From: Merdimmobilis hominis
GTDB taxonomy: Bacteria > Bacillota > Clostridia > Oscillospirales > Ruminococcaceae
NCBI RefSeq assembly: GCF_900104615.1
Contig: NZ_LT629939.1
Coordinates: forward strand, 2,115,519-2,178,666
DNA length: 63,148 nt
Reading direction: 5' to 3'
This document shows positions 49,020 through 56,449 of this stretch, piece after piece. A program made the translations under genes and the position numbers. The notes below the pieces were generated by a model. That model made no database searches. It was not told where the DNA came from and worked only from the letters and a program-made list of their open reading frames with translations. Numbering within the stretch: the stretch's first letter is position 1; every line of letters starts with the position of its first letter.

Positions 49020-49713
49020 CCTGTTTGCCTATCTAACCACCAACCCTTATTTTGGACTTGCCCTCACCTTTGGGGCGTTCTTCCTGGCGGACTTCCTCTG
49101 CAAAAAGCTGAAGATCACTTTTTTAAACCCCCTTTTAATCGCCATTGCCATAGTAATTGGGGTGTTATTGGCCTTTGACATCCCCTATGAGGATTATAAC
49201 CTAGGCGCTTCCCAGTTCTCCTTCCTGTTGGGGCCGGTGACAGTGGCCTTCGCTGTGCCGCTGTACAAACAGCTGGATGTGCTTAAAAAGAACTTCGCCG
49301 TCATCATGACCGGCATCGTCTCCGGGTGCTTGGCCTCGGTGGCCAGCGTCTTTGCCTGCTGCAAGCTGCTGGGCCTCTCTCCGGTGATCTACTACTCCCT
49401 GATCCCCAAATCCATCACCTCTTCCATCGCGGTCAGCGTGTCGGAGGAGATTGGCGGCATCTCGGCGCTGACGGTGGCGCTGGTGGTGCTCACCGGCCTT
49501 CTTGGGGCGGCCATCGCCTCCGGAATGGTCAAGCTCCTCCATCTGAAGAACAAGGTGGCCATCGGCCTTGCCATCGGCACATGTTCCCACGCCATCGGCA
49601 CCAGCCGCGCTATGCAGATGGGCGAGGTGGAAGGCGCCATGAGCAGCCTGGCTATTGTGGTGGCTGGCGTGGTGACGGTGTTCCTCGCCCCGGTTGCGGC
49701 CATGCTGCTGTAG
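49012..49713 (+). CDS. lrgB: LrgB/CidB family membrane protein
   Basis: The 233-residue polytopic protein is the LrgB partner: TNPYFGLALTFGAFFLADFLCKKLK, FLLGPVTVAFAVPLYKQLD, SLIPKSITSSIAVSVSEEIGG and GLAIGTCSHAIGTSRAMQMGEVEGAMSSLA, which is the family signature. ATG 49012 overlaps the lrgA stop. It ends ahead of a terminator and ends the lrgAB cargo unit of the element. Confidence 0.95.
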   Translation: MNNLFAYLTTNPYFGLALTFGAFFLADFLCKKLKITFLNPLLIAIAIVIGVLLAFDIPYEDYNLGASQFSFLLGPVTVAFAVPLYKQLDVLKKNFAVIMTGIVSGCLASVASVFACCKLLGLSPVIYYSLIPKSITSSIAVSVSEEIGGISALTVALVVLTGLLGAAIASGMVKLLHLKNKVAIGLAIGTCSHAIGTSRAMQMGEVEGAMSSLAIVVAGVVTVFLAPVAAMLL

Positions 49714-49751
49714 GGAAGCCAGAATCTTTTCTCCCTTTTTTCCATACAAGT

Positions 49752-49788
49752 AAAGCGTATACCCCCTGTGGGGAGGTATGCGCTTTTT
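49752..49788 (+). terminator. Terminator after lrgAB
   Basis: AAAGCGTATACC / GGTATGCGCTTTTT stem with loop. It separates the cargo from the recombinase operon. Confidence 0.8.
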
Positions 49789-49819
49789 CCTTTTATATCG
49801 CTTGAAAGGGGGAATCCTT

Positions 49820-49927
49820 GTGGAAACAAAGAAAGAAAAGACGTTGGAAATCCGCTTTGAGGACCCCAACCCGCCCGGCAGGCTGGAACAGCTGCTGCGC
49901 AAACTTCTGCGGGGGGAGGAGCTATGA
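49820..49927 (+). CDS. 35-codon ORF coupled to the recombinase
   Basis: GTG 49820, preceded by GAAAGGGGGA, encodes 35 residues (starts VETKKEKTLEIRFEDP, ends EQLLRKLLRGEEL). Its TGA overlaps the recombinase ATG as ATGA, the standard coupled arrangement. The protein is small and charged, with a basic N-terminus and a likely amphipathic helix at the C-terminus. Small proteins beside large serine recombinases can act as recombination directionality factors, as in the C. difficile skin element. That role here is a hypothesis. It is too short for usual ORF cut-offs. Confidence 0.6.
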   Translation: METKKEKTLEIRFEDPNPPGRLEQLLRKLLRGEEL

Positions 49928-51252
49928 GGATGGCCGCCTATTGCCGGGTCTCCACCGACCGGGAAGCCCAGCTGGAATCCTTGGAAAACCAAAAGCGGTT
50001 CTTTGAGGATTTTGCAGAAAAACAAGGCCACCAACTGGTGAAAATCTATGCGGATGAGGGGATATCCGGCCGGCAGATGAAGGGCCGGGAGCAGTTTTTG
50101 CAGATGCTGCGGGATGCACAGGAAGGGGCCTTTGACCTGGTGACCGTCAAGGATATCAGCCGGTTTTCCCGCAACACCGTGGACTTTTTAAACGCTTTCC
50201 GGCGGCTCAAATCCCTGGGGGTTGCCGTGTGGTTCCTCTCGGGGAGCCAGGGGCTTTTGGGGGACTCTGAGTTTGTCCTCACCATTTTTGGGGCGCTGGC
50301 CCAGGAGGAGAGCGCCAACCTTTCCCGCCGGGTGAAGTTCGGCAAGCAGGAAGGGGCAAAGCGGGGCAGGGTCCCGCCGGAACTCTACGGCTATGACCGG
50401 GTGGACGCCTTCACCCTGCGGATCAACCCGGCGGAGGGGGAGACGGTGAAGCGGATCTTCCATTGGTACACCGGGGAGGGCATCGGCTGCCGGGCCATCG
50501 CCCTGCGGCTCACTGCCCTGGGCATCCCCGCAAAACGGGGCGGCGATTGGAATGCCAAAGGGGTGCGGCGGATTTTGGGCAACCCGGTTTACGCAGGGGA
50601 ACTGGTCAACAACCGGTTTGAGACGGTGGACTTCCTCTCGGGGAAGACGGGGACCCGCCCCCAAGGGGAGTGGCTCCGCCACCCAAGACCGGAACTGGCC
50701 CTGGTGACCCGGAAGGAGTTTGACGCCGCCCAGAGGATACTGGAAAGCCGGGCTGTCCCCAAGGCGGGATCCCCCAAGGGGAGGTACCCTCTCAGCGGAC
50801 TCCTCTGCTGTGCCTCCTGCGGGGAGCCTCTTGTCCGCCGCAAGCGCAAGGCGGGGGCCCGGTGGCTCTGCCCTACTCCCGGCTGCCCCGGCCACCCTTC
50901 GGTGGGGGAGGAGGAGCTGAACCGGGCCTTGGGAATGTATTTTGCGGCCCGCCTTCCGGGGGAGACGCCCCGTCCCAACCGGGGAGAGTCCGCCTCCGCG
51001 GCACTGCACCAACGGGAAGAACGGGTGAAGACCCTGTTCCAGGCGGGGATCATCTCCCTGGAGGAACTCAAAGAGCGACTCGCCCAGCTGGAGAAGATGG
51101 GGGAAGAGCTGCAAAAATGGGAGGGGATTAACCGCCCGGTTTTCTCTGCCGGGGAGCGGTTTTCCCATCTCACCCGGCCGGAGCTCCACCGGCTGGTGGA
51201 GCGGATCGACGCAGATCAAAACAGGGTGACAGTACACCTCAAACAGCTGTGA
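49924..51252 (+). CDS. Large serine recombinase
   Basis: This 442-residue protein has the resolvase domain at the N-terminus (AAYCRVSTDREAQLESLENQ, catalytic Ser10; KDISRFSRNTVDFLNAFR; GALAQEESANLSRRVKFGK). The recombinase domain follows (GYDRVDAF, IFHWYTGEGIGCRAIALRLTALGIPAKRGGDWNAKGVRRILGNPVYAG). A zinc ribbon lies at about residues 294-320 (CCASCG ... CPTPGC), and a coiled coil follows (about residues 355-400). It should catalyse site-specific excision or integration at the ACAGGTG cores. It starts at the ATG overlapping the small ORF and ends 24 bp from attR. Confidence 0.96.
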   Translation: MRMAAYCRVSTDREAQLESLENQKRFFEDFAEKQGHQLVKIYADEGISGRQMKGREQFLQMLRDAQEGAFDLVTVKDISRFSRNTVDFLNAFRRLKSLGVAVWFLSGSQGLLGDSEFVLTIFGALAQEESANLSRRVKFGKQEGAKRGRVPPELYGYDRVDAFTLRINPAEGETVKRIFHWYTGEGIGCRAIALRLTALGIPAKRGGDWNAKGVRRILGNPVYAGELVNNRFETVDFLSGKTGTRPQGEWLRHPRPELALVTRKEFDAAQRILESRAVPKAGSPKGRYPLSGLLCCASCGEPLVRRKRKAGARWLCPTPGCPGHPSVGEEELNRALGMYFAARLPGETPRPNRGESASAALHQREERVKTLFQAGIISLEELKERLAQLEKMGEELQKWEGINRPVFSAGERFSHLTRPELHRLVERIDADQNRVTVHLKQL

Positions 51253-51276
51253 CGGCGGCGATGGAGGGGCAAAAAC

Positions 51277-51283
51277 ACAGGTG
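51277..51283. repeat. Right attachment core (attR), direct repeat ACAGGTG
   Basis: Second copy of the 7-bp core, 2,719 bp from the first. The codons CAG-GTG are in the same phase in both copies. Confidence 0.8.
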
Positions 51284-51616
51284 GTTGACCCCATCTGCCT
51301 CTCCTGCCGCATCTGCGAATGCCCCCAGTATAACTGCGAGCCCTTAGGCGTCCTGCCCGATTGCATCACAGCCCAGTTTGACGGGGTGTTCCAGGGCGTC
51401 ACCCCCAGCCGGGTGGTGTATATCAGCCTGGGCCTGTTCACCATCGTGCAGATCGAGCGCTGTGTCCAGATGATGATCCCCGCCTACGACTACTGCGTGC
51501 CGGATAAGGAGAGCGTCTGCACTACCGACGACCCCTGCGAGCTTTTCAAACGGATCAAATTCCCCACCGATGAATTTTTCCCGCCCAAGCTCAGCGACCT
51601 CACCTGCGAGGAGTAG
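51284..51616 (+). pseudogene. 3' part of the interrupted cysteine-rich protein gene
   Basis: 110 codons with no start codon or ribosome binding site of their own: VDPICLSCRICECPQYNC, then DCITAQFDGVFQGVTPSRVVYISLG, CVQMMIPAYDYCVP and the end PPKLSDLTCEE. The frame joins exactly to codon 152 of the 5' part. Seven or more Cys in this part and five in the first part suggest a disulphide-linked structural protein, such as a spore coat protein, but I do not know the family. A terminator follows at 51659. Confidence 0.85.
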
Positions 51617-51658
51617 TCCCCCACAGGAAAAATAGCGGCGAGCCGCCGCGGGCAATTG

Positions 51659-51692
51659 GCGCACTCGCTTTTGTGGGTGCGCTTTGCTTTTG
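51659..51692 (+). terminator. Terminator after the split gene
   Basis: GCGCAC / GTGCGC stem followed by TTTGCTTTTG. Confidence 0.7.
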
Positions 51693-51748
51693 TACTCGCG
51701 CTATAAATCGGGATTTTAACTGTCCTTTCCCCATCCCCCAAAGGGTGA

Positions 51749-51793
51749 AACAGCCGCGGCAGGCCAGAGAGATGCCATGCCGCGGCTGTTTTG
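51749..51793. terminator. Terminator-like hairpin in the split gene-tmk gap
   Basis: AACAGCCGCGGCA / TGCCGCGGCTGTT perfect 13-bp stem with TTTT; no gene is seen immediately upstream, so it may end read-through. Confidence 0.7.
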
Positions 51794-52064
51794 CGGGGCC
51801 AAGGGGAGTGAAACGGTGGAAGGGGGATGGATTTACCCAGGAAAGGGCAGGCTCCCCTTTTTAGGTCCGCGCCGGCCATGGCCTTGTGCGGGCTTCTATT
51901 TTTTTCAGGGGAAAGCAAGGGGGAGAAACGCACAAAACGAAAAAGAGAGTTTTTTGTTCCCTGGTGGTTTTTTTTGGACTTATATAGTATAATATTTCTG
52001 TATGAATTGGCTAGGCTTTTCTATTTGGGCCAAAACTTGCCAAAGAAACAAGGGAAGTGGCATA

Positions 52065-52739
52065 TTGAACACGCACAAGGGAAAACTGATTGTAATTGAA
52101 GGGCTGGATGGCAGCGGCAAAGCGACCCAAAGCGAGCTGTTGTATCAATCGCTTCTGGAAGTGGGCGATCCGGTCCGCAAAATCTCCTTCCCCGATTATG
52201 GGCAGCCCTCCTCCACCTTGGTGAAAATGTACCTCTCGGGGGAGATCGGCAGCTTAGAGGAGGTCAATGCCTATGCGGCCTCCAGTTTTTACGCAGTGGA
52301 CCGGTATGTCAGCTACCAAACCCAGTGGAAAGACGATTACTTGGGAGGGAAGCTGATCATCGCAGACCGCTACACCACCAGCAACGCCGCCCACCAGATG
52401 GTGAAACTCCCCAAGGAACAATGGGACGGGTTCCTCTCCTGGCTGGAAGAGTATGAGTATAACCTCCTGGGCATCCCTTGGCCGGACGGGGTCATCTATC
52501 TGGATATGGAGCCGGAGACCTCCCGAAGGCTGATCGAGGGCCGGTACCAGGGGGATGAATCCAAAAAAGACATCCATGAGGCCAATTTTCAGTACCTGCT
52601 GCGCTGCCGGGAAGCTGCGTTGTACGCTGCCCAGCGCCTGGGGTGGAGGACGGTCCGCTGCTGCGACGGCATATCCCCCCTGCCTATTGAGAAAATTGCG
52701 GAATCTGTTCGCAGAATGTCGGTAGAAATTTTAAAATAA
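52065..52739 (+). CDS. tmk: Thymidylate kinase
   Basis: Phosphorylates dTMP to dTDP. The 224-residue protein has P-loop VIEGLDGSGKATQSELL (about residues 9-25), ADRYTTSNAAHQ (DRY motif) and the LID region RRLIEGRYQGDESKKDIHE. The N-terminus is set at TTG 52065 because homology starts a few residues before the P-loop and AGGGAAG precedes it; the frame is open upstream from ATG 52002. A DUF2156 gene follows after 9 bp. Confidence 0.94.
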   Translation: MNTHKGKLIVIEGLDGSGKATQSELLYQSLLEVGDPVRKISFPDYGQPSSTLVKMYLSGEIGSLEEVNAYAASSFYAVDRYVSYQTQWKDDYLGGKLIIADRYTTSNAAHQMVKLPKEQWDGFLSWLEEYEYNLLGIPWPDGVIYLDMEPETSRRLIEGRYQGDESKKDIHEANFQYLLRCREAALYAAQRLGWRTVRCCDGISPLPIEKIAESVRRMSVEILK

Positions 52740-52748
52740 GGTGATATT

Positions 52749-53645
52749 ATGGTAGAGTTCCATCCAATCCAGCTTTCCGACCGCACATGGATCGGGGAGC
52801 TGTTCCGCCTCTCCCAATACCGGGGGAGCGAATATTGTTTTTCTAACAGCTACAACTGGCGCAAGGCCTATCAAATTGAATGCACCCGCCTGGGGAACCG
52901 GGCGCTGATCCGCTCCGATGGGGGGCATGGCCGAAATTACCTGTATCCAGCCGGCGACGGCGATTTAAAAGAGGCTATCCTCGCCATGAAAGCGGATGCG
53001 GACAAAGACGGCCTGCCCTTCCGCCTCAACGGGGTCACCGATGAGATGCGGGACTGTCTGGAGGAGAACTTCCCCGACGCGTTTGAATTTAGCGAGCGCA
53101 GGGACCAGTTTGACTACATTTATTCGGTGGACAAGCTCTCCAGCCTCTCGGGCAAGAAGCTCCACGGCAAGCGCAACCATATCAACCGGTTTTTGGAGAC
53201 CTACGACTGGCGGTTTGAACCCCTCACCCTGGACAATCTGCCCTACGCCTTTGAGATGAACCAGCAGTGGAAACAGATCATCGCACAGGAAGGGGAGGAC
53301 AACCAGAGCCTGGATCAAGAGGGGGAGGCGGTGAAGAGCGCCTTTGACCACTTCACCGACCTGGGGCTCAAGGGGGGCCTGCTCATCGCTGATGGCCGCC
53401 CGGTGGCCTACACCATGGGAAGCCCCTTGACCGAGGACACCTTCATCGTCCACATTGAGAAGGCGTTCTGGGATGTGCCCGGCGCTTACCCCATGATCAA
53501 TCAGCAGTTCGTCCGGTATGCCTGCGAGGGGTTTACCTACGTCAACCGGGAGGACGACACCGGAGATGAGGGCCTTCGCAAGGCCAAACAATCCTATTAC
53601 CCTGACATCCTGCTGCGCAAATTCCACGCCGTCTGGCGGGGATAA
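52749..53645 (+). CDS. DUF2156 / phosphatidylglycerol lysyltransferase-like domain protein
   Basis: The 298-residue GNAT-like fold resembles the catalytic domain of MprF and related DUF2156 proteins: GKKLHGKRNHINRFLETY, LGLKGGLLIADGRPVAYTMGSP, HIEKAFWDVPGAYPMINQQFV and YVNREDDTGDEGLRKAKQSY, the last being the family hallmark. There is no membrane domain. It may transfer aminoacyl groups; the target is unknown. It may be part of a unit with tmk and the next GNAT gene (gaps of 9 and 24 bp). Confidence 0.9.
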   Translation: MVEFHPIQLSDRTWIGELFRLSQYRGSEYCFSNSYNWRKAYQIECTRLGNRALIRSDGGHGRNYLYPAGDGDLKEAILAMKADADKDGLPFRLNGVTDEMRDCLEENFPDAFEFSERRDQFDYIYSVDKLSSLSGKKLHGKRNHINRFLETYDWRFEPLTLDNLPYAFEMNQQWKQIIAQEGEDNQSLDQEGEAVKSAFDHFTDLGLKGGLLIADGRPVAYTMGSPLTEDTFIVHIEKAFWDVPGAYPMINQQFVRYACEGFTYVNREDDTGDEGLRKAKQSYYPDILLRKFHAVWRG

Positions 53646-53669
53646 ACGCGCCCGAAAGGAGACGACGCC

Positions 53670-54524
53670 ATGATCGCATTTGCCGACCGGTCGATGGTAC
53701 CCGCCCTCAAGGAGCTGTGGAAACTCTCCTTCGGCGACCCCGAGGGTTACATCGATCTGTTTTTTGAACACCGCTTCCGGGATAAGGAATGCCTGGTGGA
53801 TGTAGAAGGGGAGAGGGTAGCGGGAATGCTGTTCCTATTGCCCATCACAGTCATCACCCCCCTGGGCGAGATGGATGCCCGGTACATCTACGGGGTGGCC
53901 ACCCATCCGGATTTCCGGGGCCGGGGGATCAGCACCCGGCTGCTCCACCGGGCCCACCGGGAGATGGAAAAGGAGGATGTCATCCTCTCCATCCTGGTGC
54001 CGGCCACCAAAGAGCTGTTCCAGTTCTATGAGCACCGGGGTTACGCCATCGAGTTTAACTGCCGCCGCATGGCCCTTCCTGCCGGCGAGATCCCCCCAGG
54101 GGAAGGGGTACCTCTCGCTGAAAGTTCCTTTGCAGGGGAGGCGGCCCTGCGCAACCGGTATTTCAATCGGTGCCACATGTTCGGCCGGTGGGATACCAGG
54201 GCTCTTTCCTACCAGGATATTGAGGCCGGGTACACAGGGGGAGAAGTCCTCTCCTTCCCCGGGGGATACGCCTACTGCCTCCCCGATGGGGACAAGGTGC
54301 TGGTCAAAGAGCTGGTGCTGCCCAAGGATATGGATTTTTATGAAGTGGCCAAAGCCGTCCACCGGCGCTATGGGGCCAAGGAGTACCAGTACCGGCTATG
54401 GGAGGACATCCCCGCCGGGGAGCTGGCCCCCTATGCCATGGCCCACTGGATCAAAGAAAAACGACAGAAGAAGCTGGAAGACGTAGAGGGCCGCGCCTCC
54501 TATCTGGGACTGACCTTGGATTAA
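53670..54524 (+). CDS. GNAT family N-acetyltransferase (Eis-like)
   Basis: The 284-residue protein has an N-terminal GNAT domain with motif A GVATHPDFRGRGISTRLLHRA and PATKELFQFYEHRGYAIEF, followed by a second domain with YRLWEDIPAGELAPYAMAHW. The layout suits the Eis/DUF4132-type family (GNAT plus sterol-carrier-like part). The substrate is unknown. AAAGGAG precedes ATG 53670, 24 bp after the DUF2156 gene. Confidence 0.88.
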   Translation: MIAFADRSMVPALKELWKLSFGDPEGYIDLFFEHRFRDKECLVDVEGERVAGMLFLLPITVITPLGEMDARYIYGVATHPDFRGRGISTRLLHRAHREMEKEDVILSILVPATKELFQFYEHRGYAIEFNCRRMALPAGEIPPGEGVPLAESSFAGEAALRNRYFNRCHMFGRWDTRALSYQDIEAGYTGGEVLSFPGGYAYCLPDGDKVLVKELVLPKDMDFYEVAKAVHRRYGAKEYQYRLWEDIPAGELAPYAMAHWIKEKRQKKLEDVEGRASYLGLTLD

Positions 54525-54551
54525 GCGGCCCCGACAGAGAGGTAAAACAGG

Positions 54552-55169
54552 ATGAAAAACATAGACTTACGGGAATACAAAGGGGCCTTGCGCCGGGAAT
54601 CCAAGGCGTACCGGCAATCCCTTCCCGCCGAGGCCAAGGCCAAAAAAGACAGCGCCATCCTGCGCCGGCTGCTGGCGCTGCGGCAGTATCAGCAGGCTTC
54701 TTTGGTGCTGACCTATGTGTCCACTGCCATTGAGGTGGACACCCGGGAGCTGATCCGCCAGGCACTGGCAGACGGCAAGCGGGTGGGGGTCCCCCGGTGC
54801 ATCGACGGCACCCGGCTGATGGAGTTTTACGAGATCGGCTCGCTGGACGACCTGGAAAAACGCACCTTCGGGGTGCTGGAGCCGGTGCCGGAACGCTGCA
54901 CCCTCATCACCGATTTTTCCAAGAGCATCTGCGTGGTGCCCGCCCTCCTCTACGATCTGTCCGGTTACCGCATCGGGTATGGCGGCGGCTACTACGACCG
55001 CTTTTTAGCCCATTACCCGGGGTATAAAGTGGGGGTGACCTATGTGAAGTGCATCCGCAGGCGGATTCTCCACGGGCGGTATGACGTGCCGGTCAGCGCC
55101 TTGGTCACCGAACGGTATGTCAACTTTTTGAAAAGCCCCGCCCTGCGCAGAGGTTCCCCTCGGGAGTGA
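54552..55169 (+). CDS. 5-formyltetrahydrofolate cyclo-ligase
   Basis: Converts 5-formyl-THF to 5,10-methenyl-THF with ATP. The 205-residue protein has KDSAILRRLLAL near the N-terminus, YVSTAIEVDTRELI, VPRCIDGTRLMEF and the C-terminal ATP-binding signature YRIGYGGGYYDRFLAHYPG. GAGGTAAAACAGG precedes ATG 54552. The gene ends the tmk-DUF2156-GNAT run; mltG starts with its own promoter. Confidence 0.95.
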   Translation: MKNIDLREYKGALRRESKAYRQSLPAEAKAKKDSAILRRLLALRQYQQASLVLTYVSTAIEVDTRELIRQALADGKRVGVPRCIDGTRLMEFYEIGSLDDLEKRTFGVLEPVPERCTLITDFSKSICVVPALLYDLSGYRIGYGGGYYDRFLAHYPGYKVGVTYVKCIRRRILHGRYDVPVSALVTERYVNFLKSPALRRGSPRE

Positions 55170-55213
55170 GAGGCAGGTACGGGCTACATACTACTGCCTA
55201 CGCAATCCGGCAA

Positions 55214-55242
55214 TTGATTCTCATGAAAAAATGCGGTATGAT
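55214..55242 (+). promoter_or_regulatory. Promoter of mltG
   Basis: TTGATT (55214-55219), 17 bp, TATGAT (55237-55242). Confidence 0.6.
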
Positions 55243-55301
55243 ACCAACATAAAATCGAATCCGGTCGAATAGCCGGGAAATGGTACCGCAGGAGGAATGT
55301 T

Positions 55302-56432
55302 ATGGATAGAAACAACCAAAATCCCCAGGATAGGCGCCGCCGGCCCAGCCGTAAGCCCAGCAAGGTGAGCCGCCGCTTACTTACCATCGCCGCCGTGGTG
55401 GGGGTGTCCATCTTTTTGGCGGTCTTTGCCTTGCAGAGTTTTTCTGACCTGTTTGGGCTCAACCAAAAGGACCAGCAGATTGAAATCACCGTGGAGAGCG
55501 GCATGTCCTCCAGGCAGATTATCAACCTGCTCAAGGACGAAGGGGTCATCTCTCAGAAGCTGACCTTCCAGCTGTACGCAGGCCTTCGCAACTCCACCTC
55601 AAAATTCAAACCGGGGGTTTACCTGCTTAACTCCAACATGAGCTATGATGAAATTATTGTGGCCCTGCAAACAGGCAACGAGAAGCAGAATACCATCCGC
55701 ATCACCTTCCCCGAGGGGATGACCCTGCGGGAAATTGCCAACCTCCTGGAGGAAAAGGGGGTTTGCAAGGCACAGGATTTATACAGCTATCTGGAGACCG
55801 CCAATTTGGAGGAGAAGTACGAGTTTGTGGAGAAGATCCCCAAAGGGGGGAACCGCTTCCGCCGGTTTGAGGGGTATTTCTTCCCCGATACCTATGACTT
55901 TTTCTTGGGGGAGAGCCCGGAGCGTGTCACCGCCCGGTTCCTGGACAACTTTGAATCCAAAATCACCAATGAGATGTATGCCCAGATGAAGAACCAGAAC
56001 CTGACCTTGGATGAGGCCATCACCCTGGCTTCCATGGTTCAGGAGGAATCCTCCGGTCATGAGGAGATGGGCAGGGTGTCCTCGGTATTCCACAACCGGC
56101 TGGATAATTCCGTCACCTACCCCCGCCTTCAGTCGGATGTAACCATCTTCTATGTCAACCGGGATATCAAGCCCTTTTTGCAGGTAAATAACCAGGAGAT
56201 GTACGACGCCTACAACACCTACAAATGCACCGGACTGCCGGTGGGGCCGGTATGCAATCCGGGAATTGACGCCATTAAGGCAGCTCTTTACCCGGAGGAT
56301 ACCGACTACTACTTCTTCCTGACCGACGCCACTGGAAAGTTCTATTATGCAAAAACCGCAGACCAGCACTATCAGAACGAACGGGTTGCCGCCCAGGCCG
56401 GTGAGGTCCATGGAACCGACACCCAGAATTAG
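55302..56432 (+). CDS. mltG: Endolytic transglycosylase MltG
   Basis: MltG (YceG-like) cleaves nascent glycan strands and sets their length. The 376-residue protein has a basic cytoplasmic tail (RRRRPSRKPSKVSRR), one transmembrane helix (about residues 28-48), a LysM-like region, then the YceG domain with FPEGMTLREIANLLEEKG, FEGYFFPDTYDFFLG, LASMVQEESSGHEEMGRVSSVFHNRL (catalytic Glu), PRLQSDVTIFYV and YNTYKCTGLPVGPVCNPG. GGAGG precedes ATG 55302. U32 peptidase follows after 17 bp. Confidence 0.96.
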   Translation: MDRNNQNPQDRRRRPSRKPSKVSRRLLTIAAVVGVSIFLAVFALQSFSDLFGLNQKDQQIEITVESGMSSRQIINLLKDEGVISQKLTFQLYAGLRNSTSKFKPGVYLLNSNMSYDEIIVALQTGNEKQNTIRITFPEGMTLREIANLLEEKGVCKAQDLYSYLETANLEEKYEFVEKIPKGGNRFRRFEGYFFPDTYDFFLGESPERVTARFLDNFESKITNEMYAQMKNQNLTLDEAITLASMVQEESSGHEEMGRVSSVFHNRLDNSVTYPRLQSDVTIFYVNRDIKPFLQVNNQEMYDAYNTYKCTGLPVGPVCNPGIDAIKAALYPEDTDYYFFLTDATGKFYYAKTADQHYQNERVAAQAGEVHGTDTQN

Positions 56433-56449
56433 AAAGGGGACAGTTTAGG

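Larger units (their letters stand above)
48558..51283. mobile_element. Intervening element of 2,719 bp, serine-recombinase type, splitting a Cys-rich protein gene
   Basis: One repeat period is 2,719 bp (48558 to 51277). Contents in order: lrgA, lrgB, terminator, 35-codon ORF, large serine recombinase whose stop is 24 bp from the right core. On the circular form the junction would read ACACAGGTGTGT, a palindrome of five bases on each side of GG, flanked by ACGGCGG (51252-51258) and CCGCCGT (48577-48583). These are the dyad features expected of an attP site. In the chromosome after excision the coding frame closes exactly. No transposase or phage genes are present. I infer a skin-like element that is removed in development. 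Confidence 0.82.
51617..52064. other. Intergenic region between the split gene and tmk
   Basis: It contains two terminators (51659-51692 and 51749-51793). The remainder, 51794-52064, shows no gene. A TATAAT at 51988-51993 may serve tmk, but it has no good -35 (the closest TTGGAC is only 8 bp away). Confidence 0.4.

Noticed and set aside
49730-49751. CATACAAG as a SigE-like promoter for the recombinase
   Set aside because: It mismatches the last base and is followed directly by the lrgAB terminator, which would stop the transcript.
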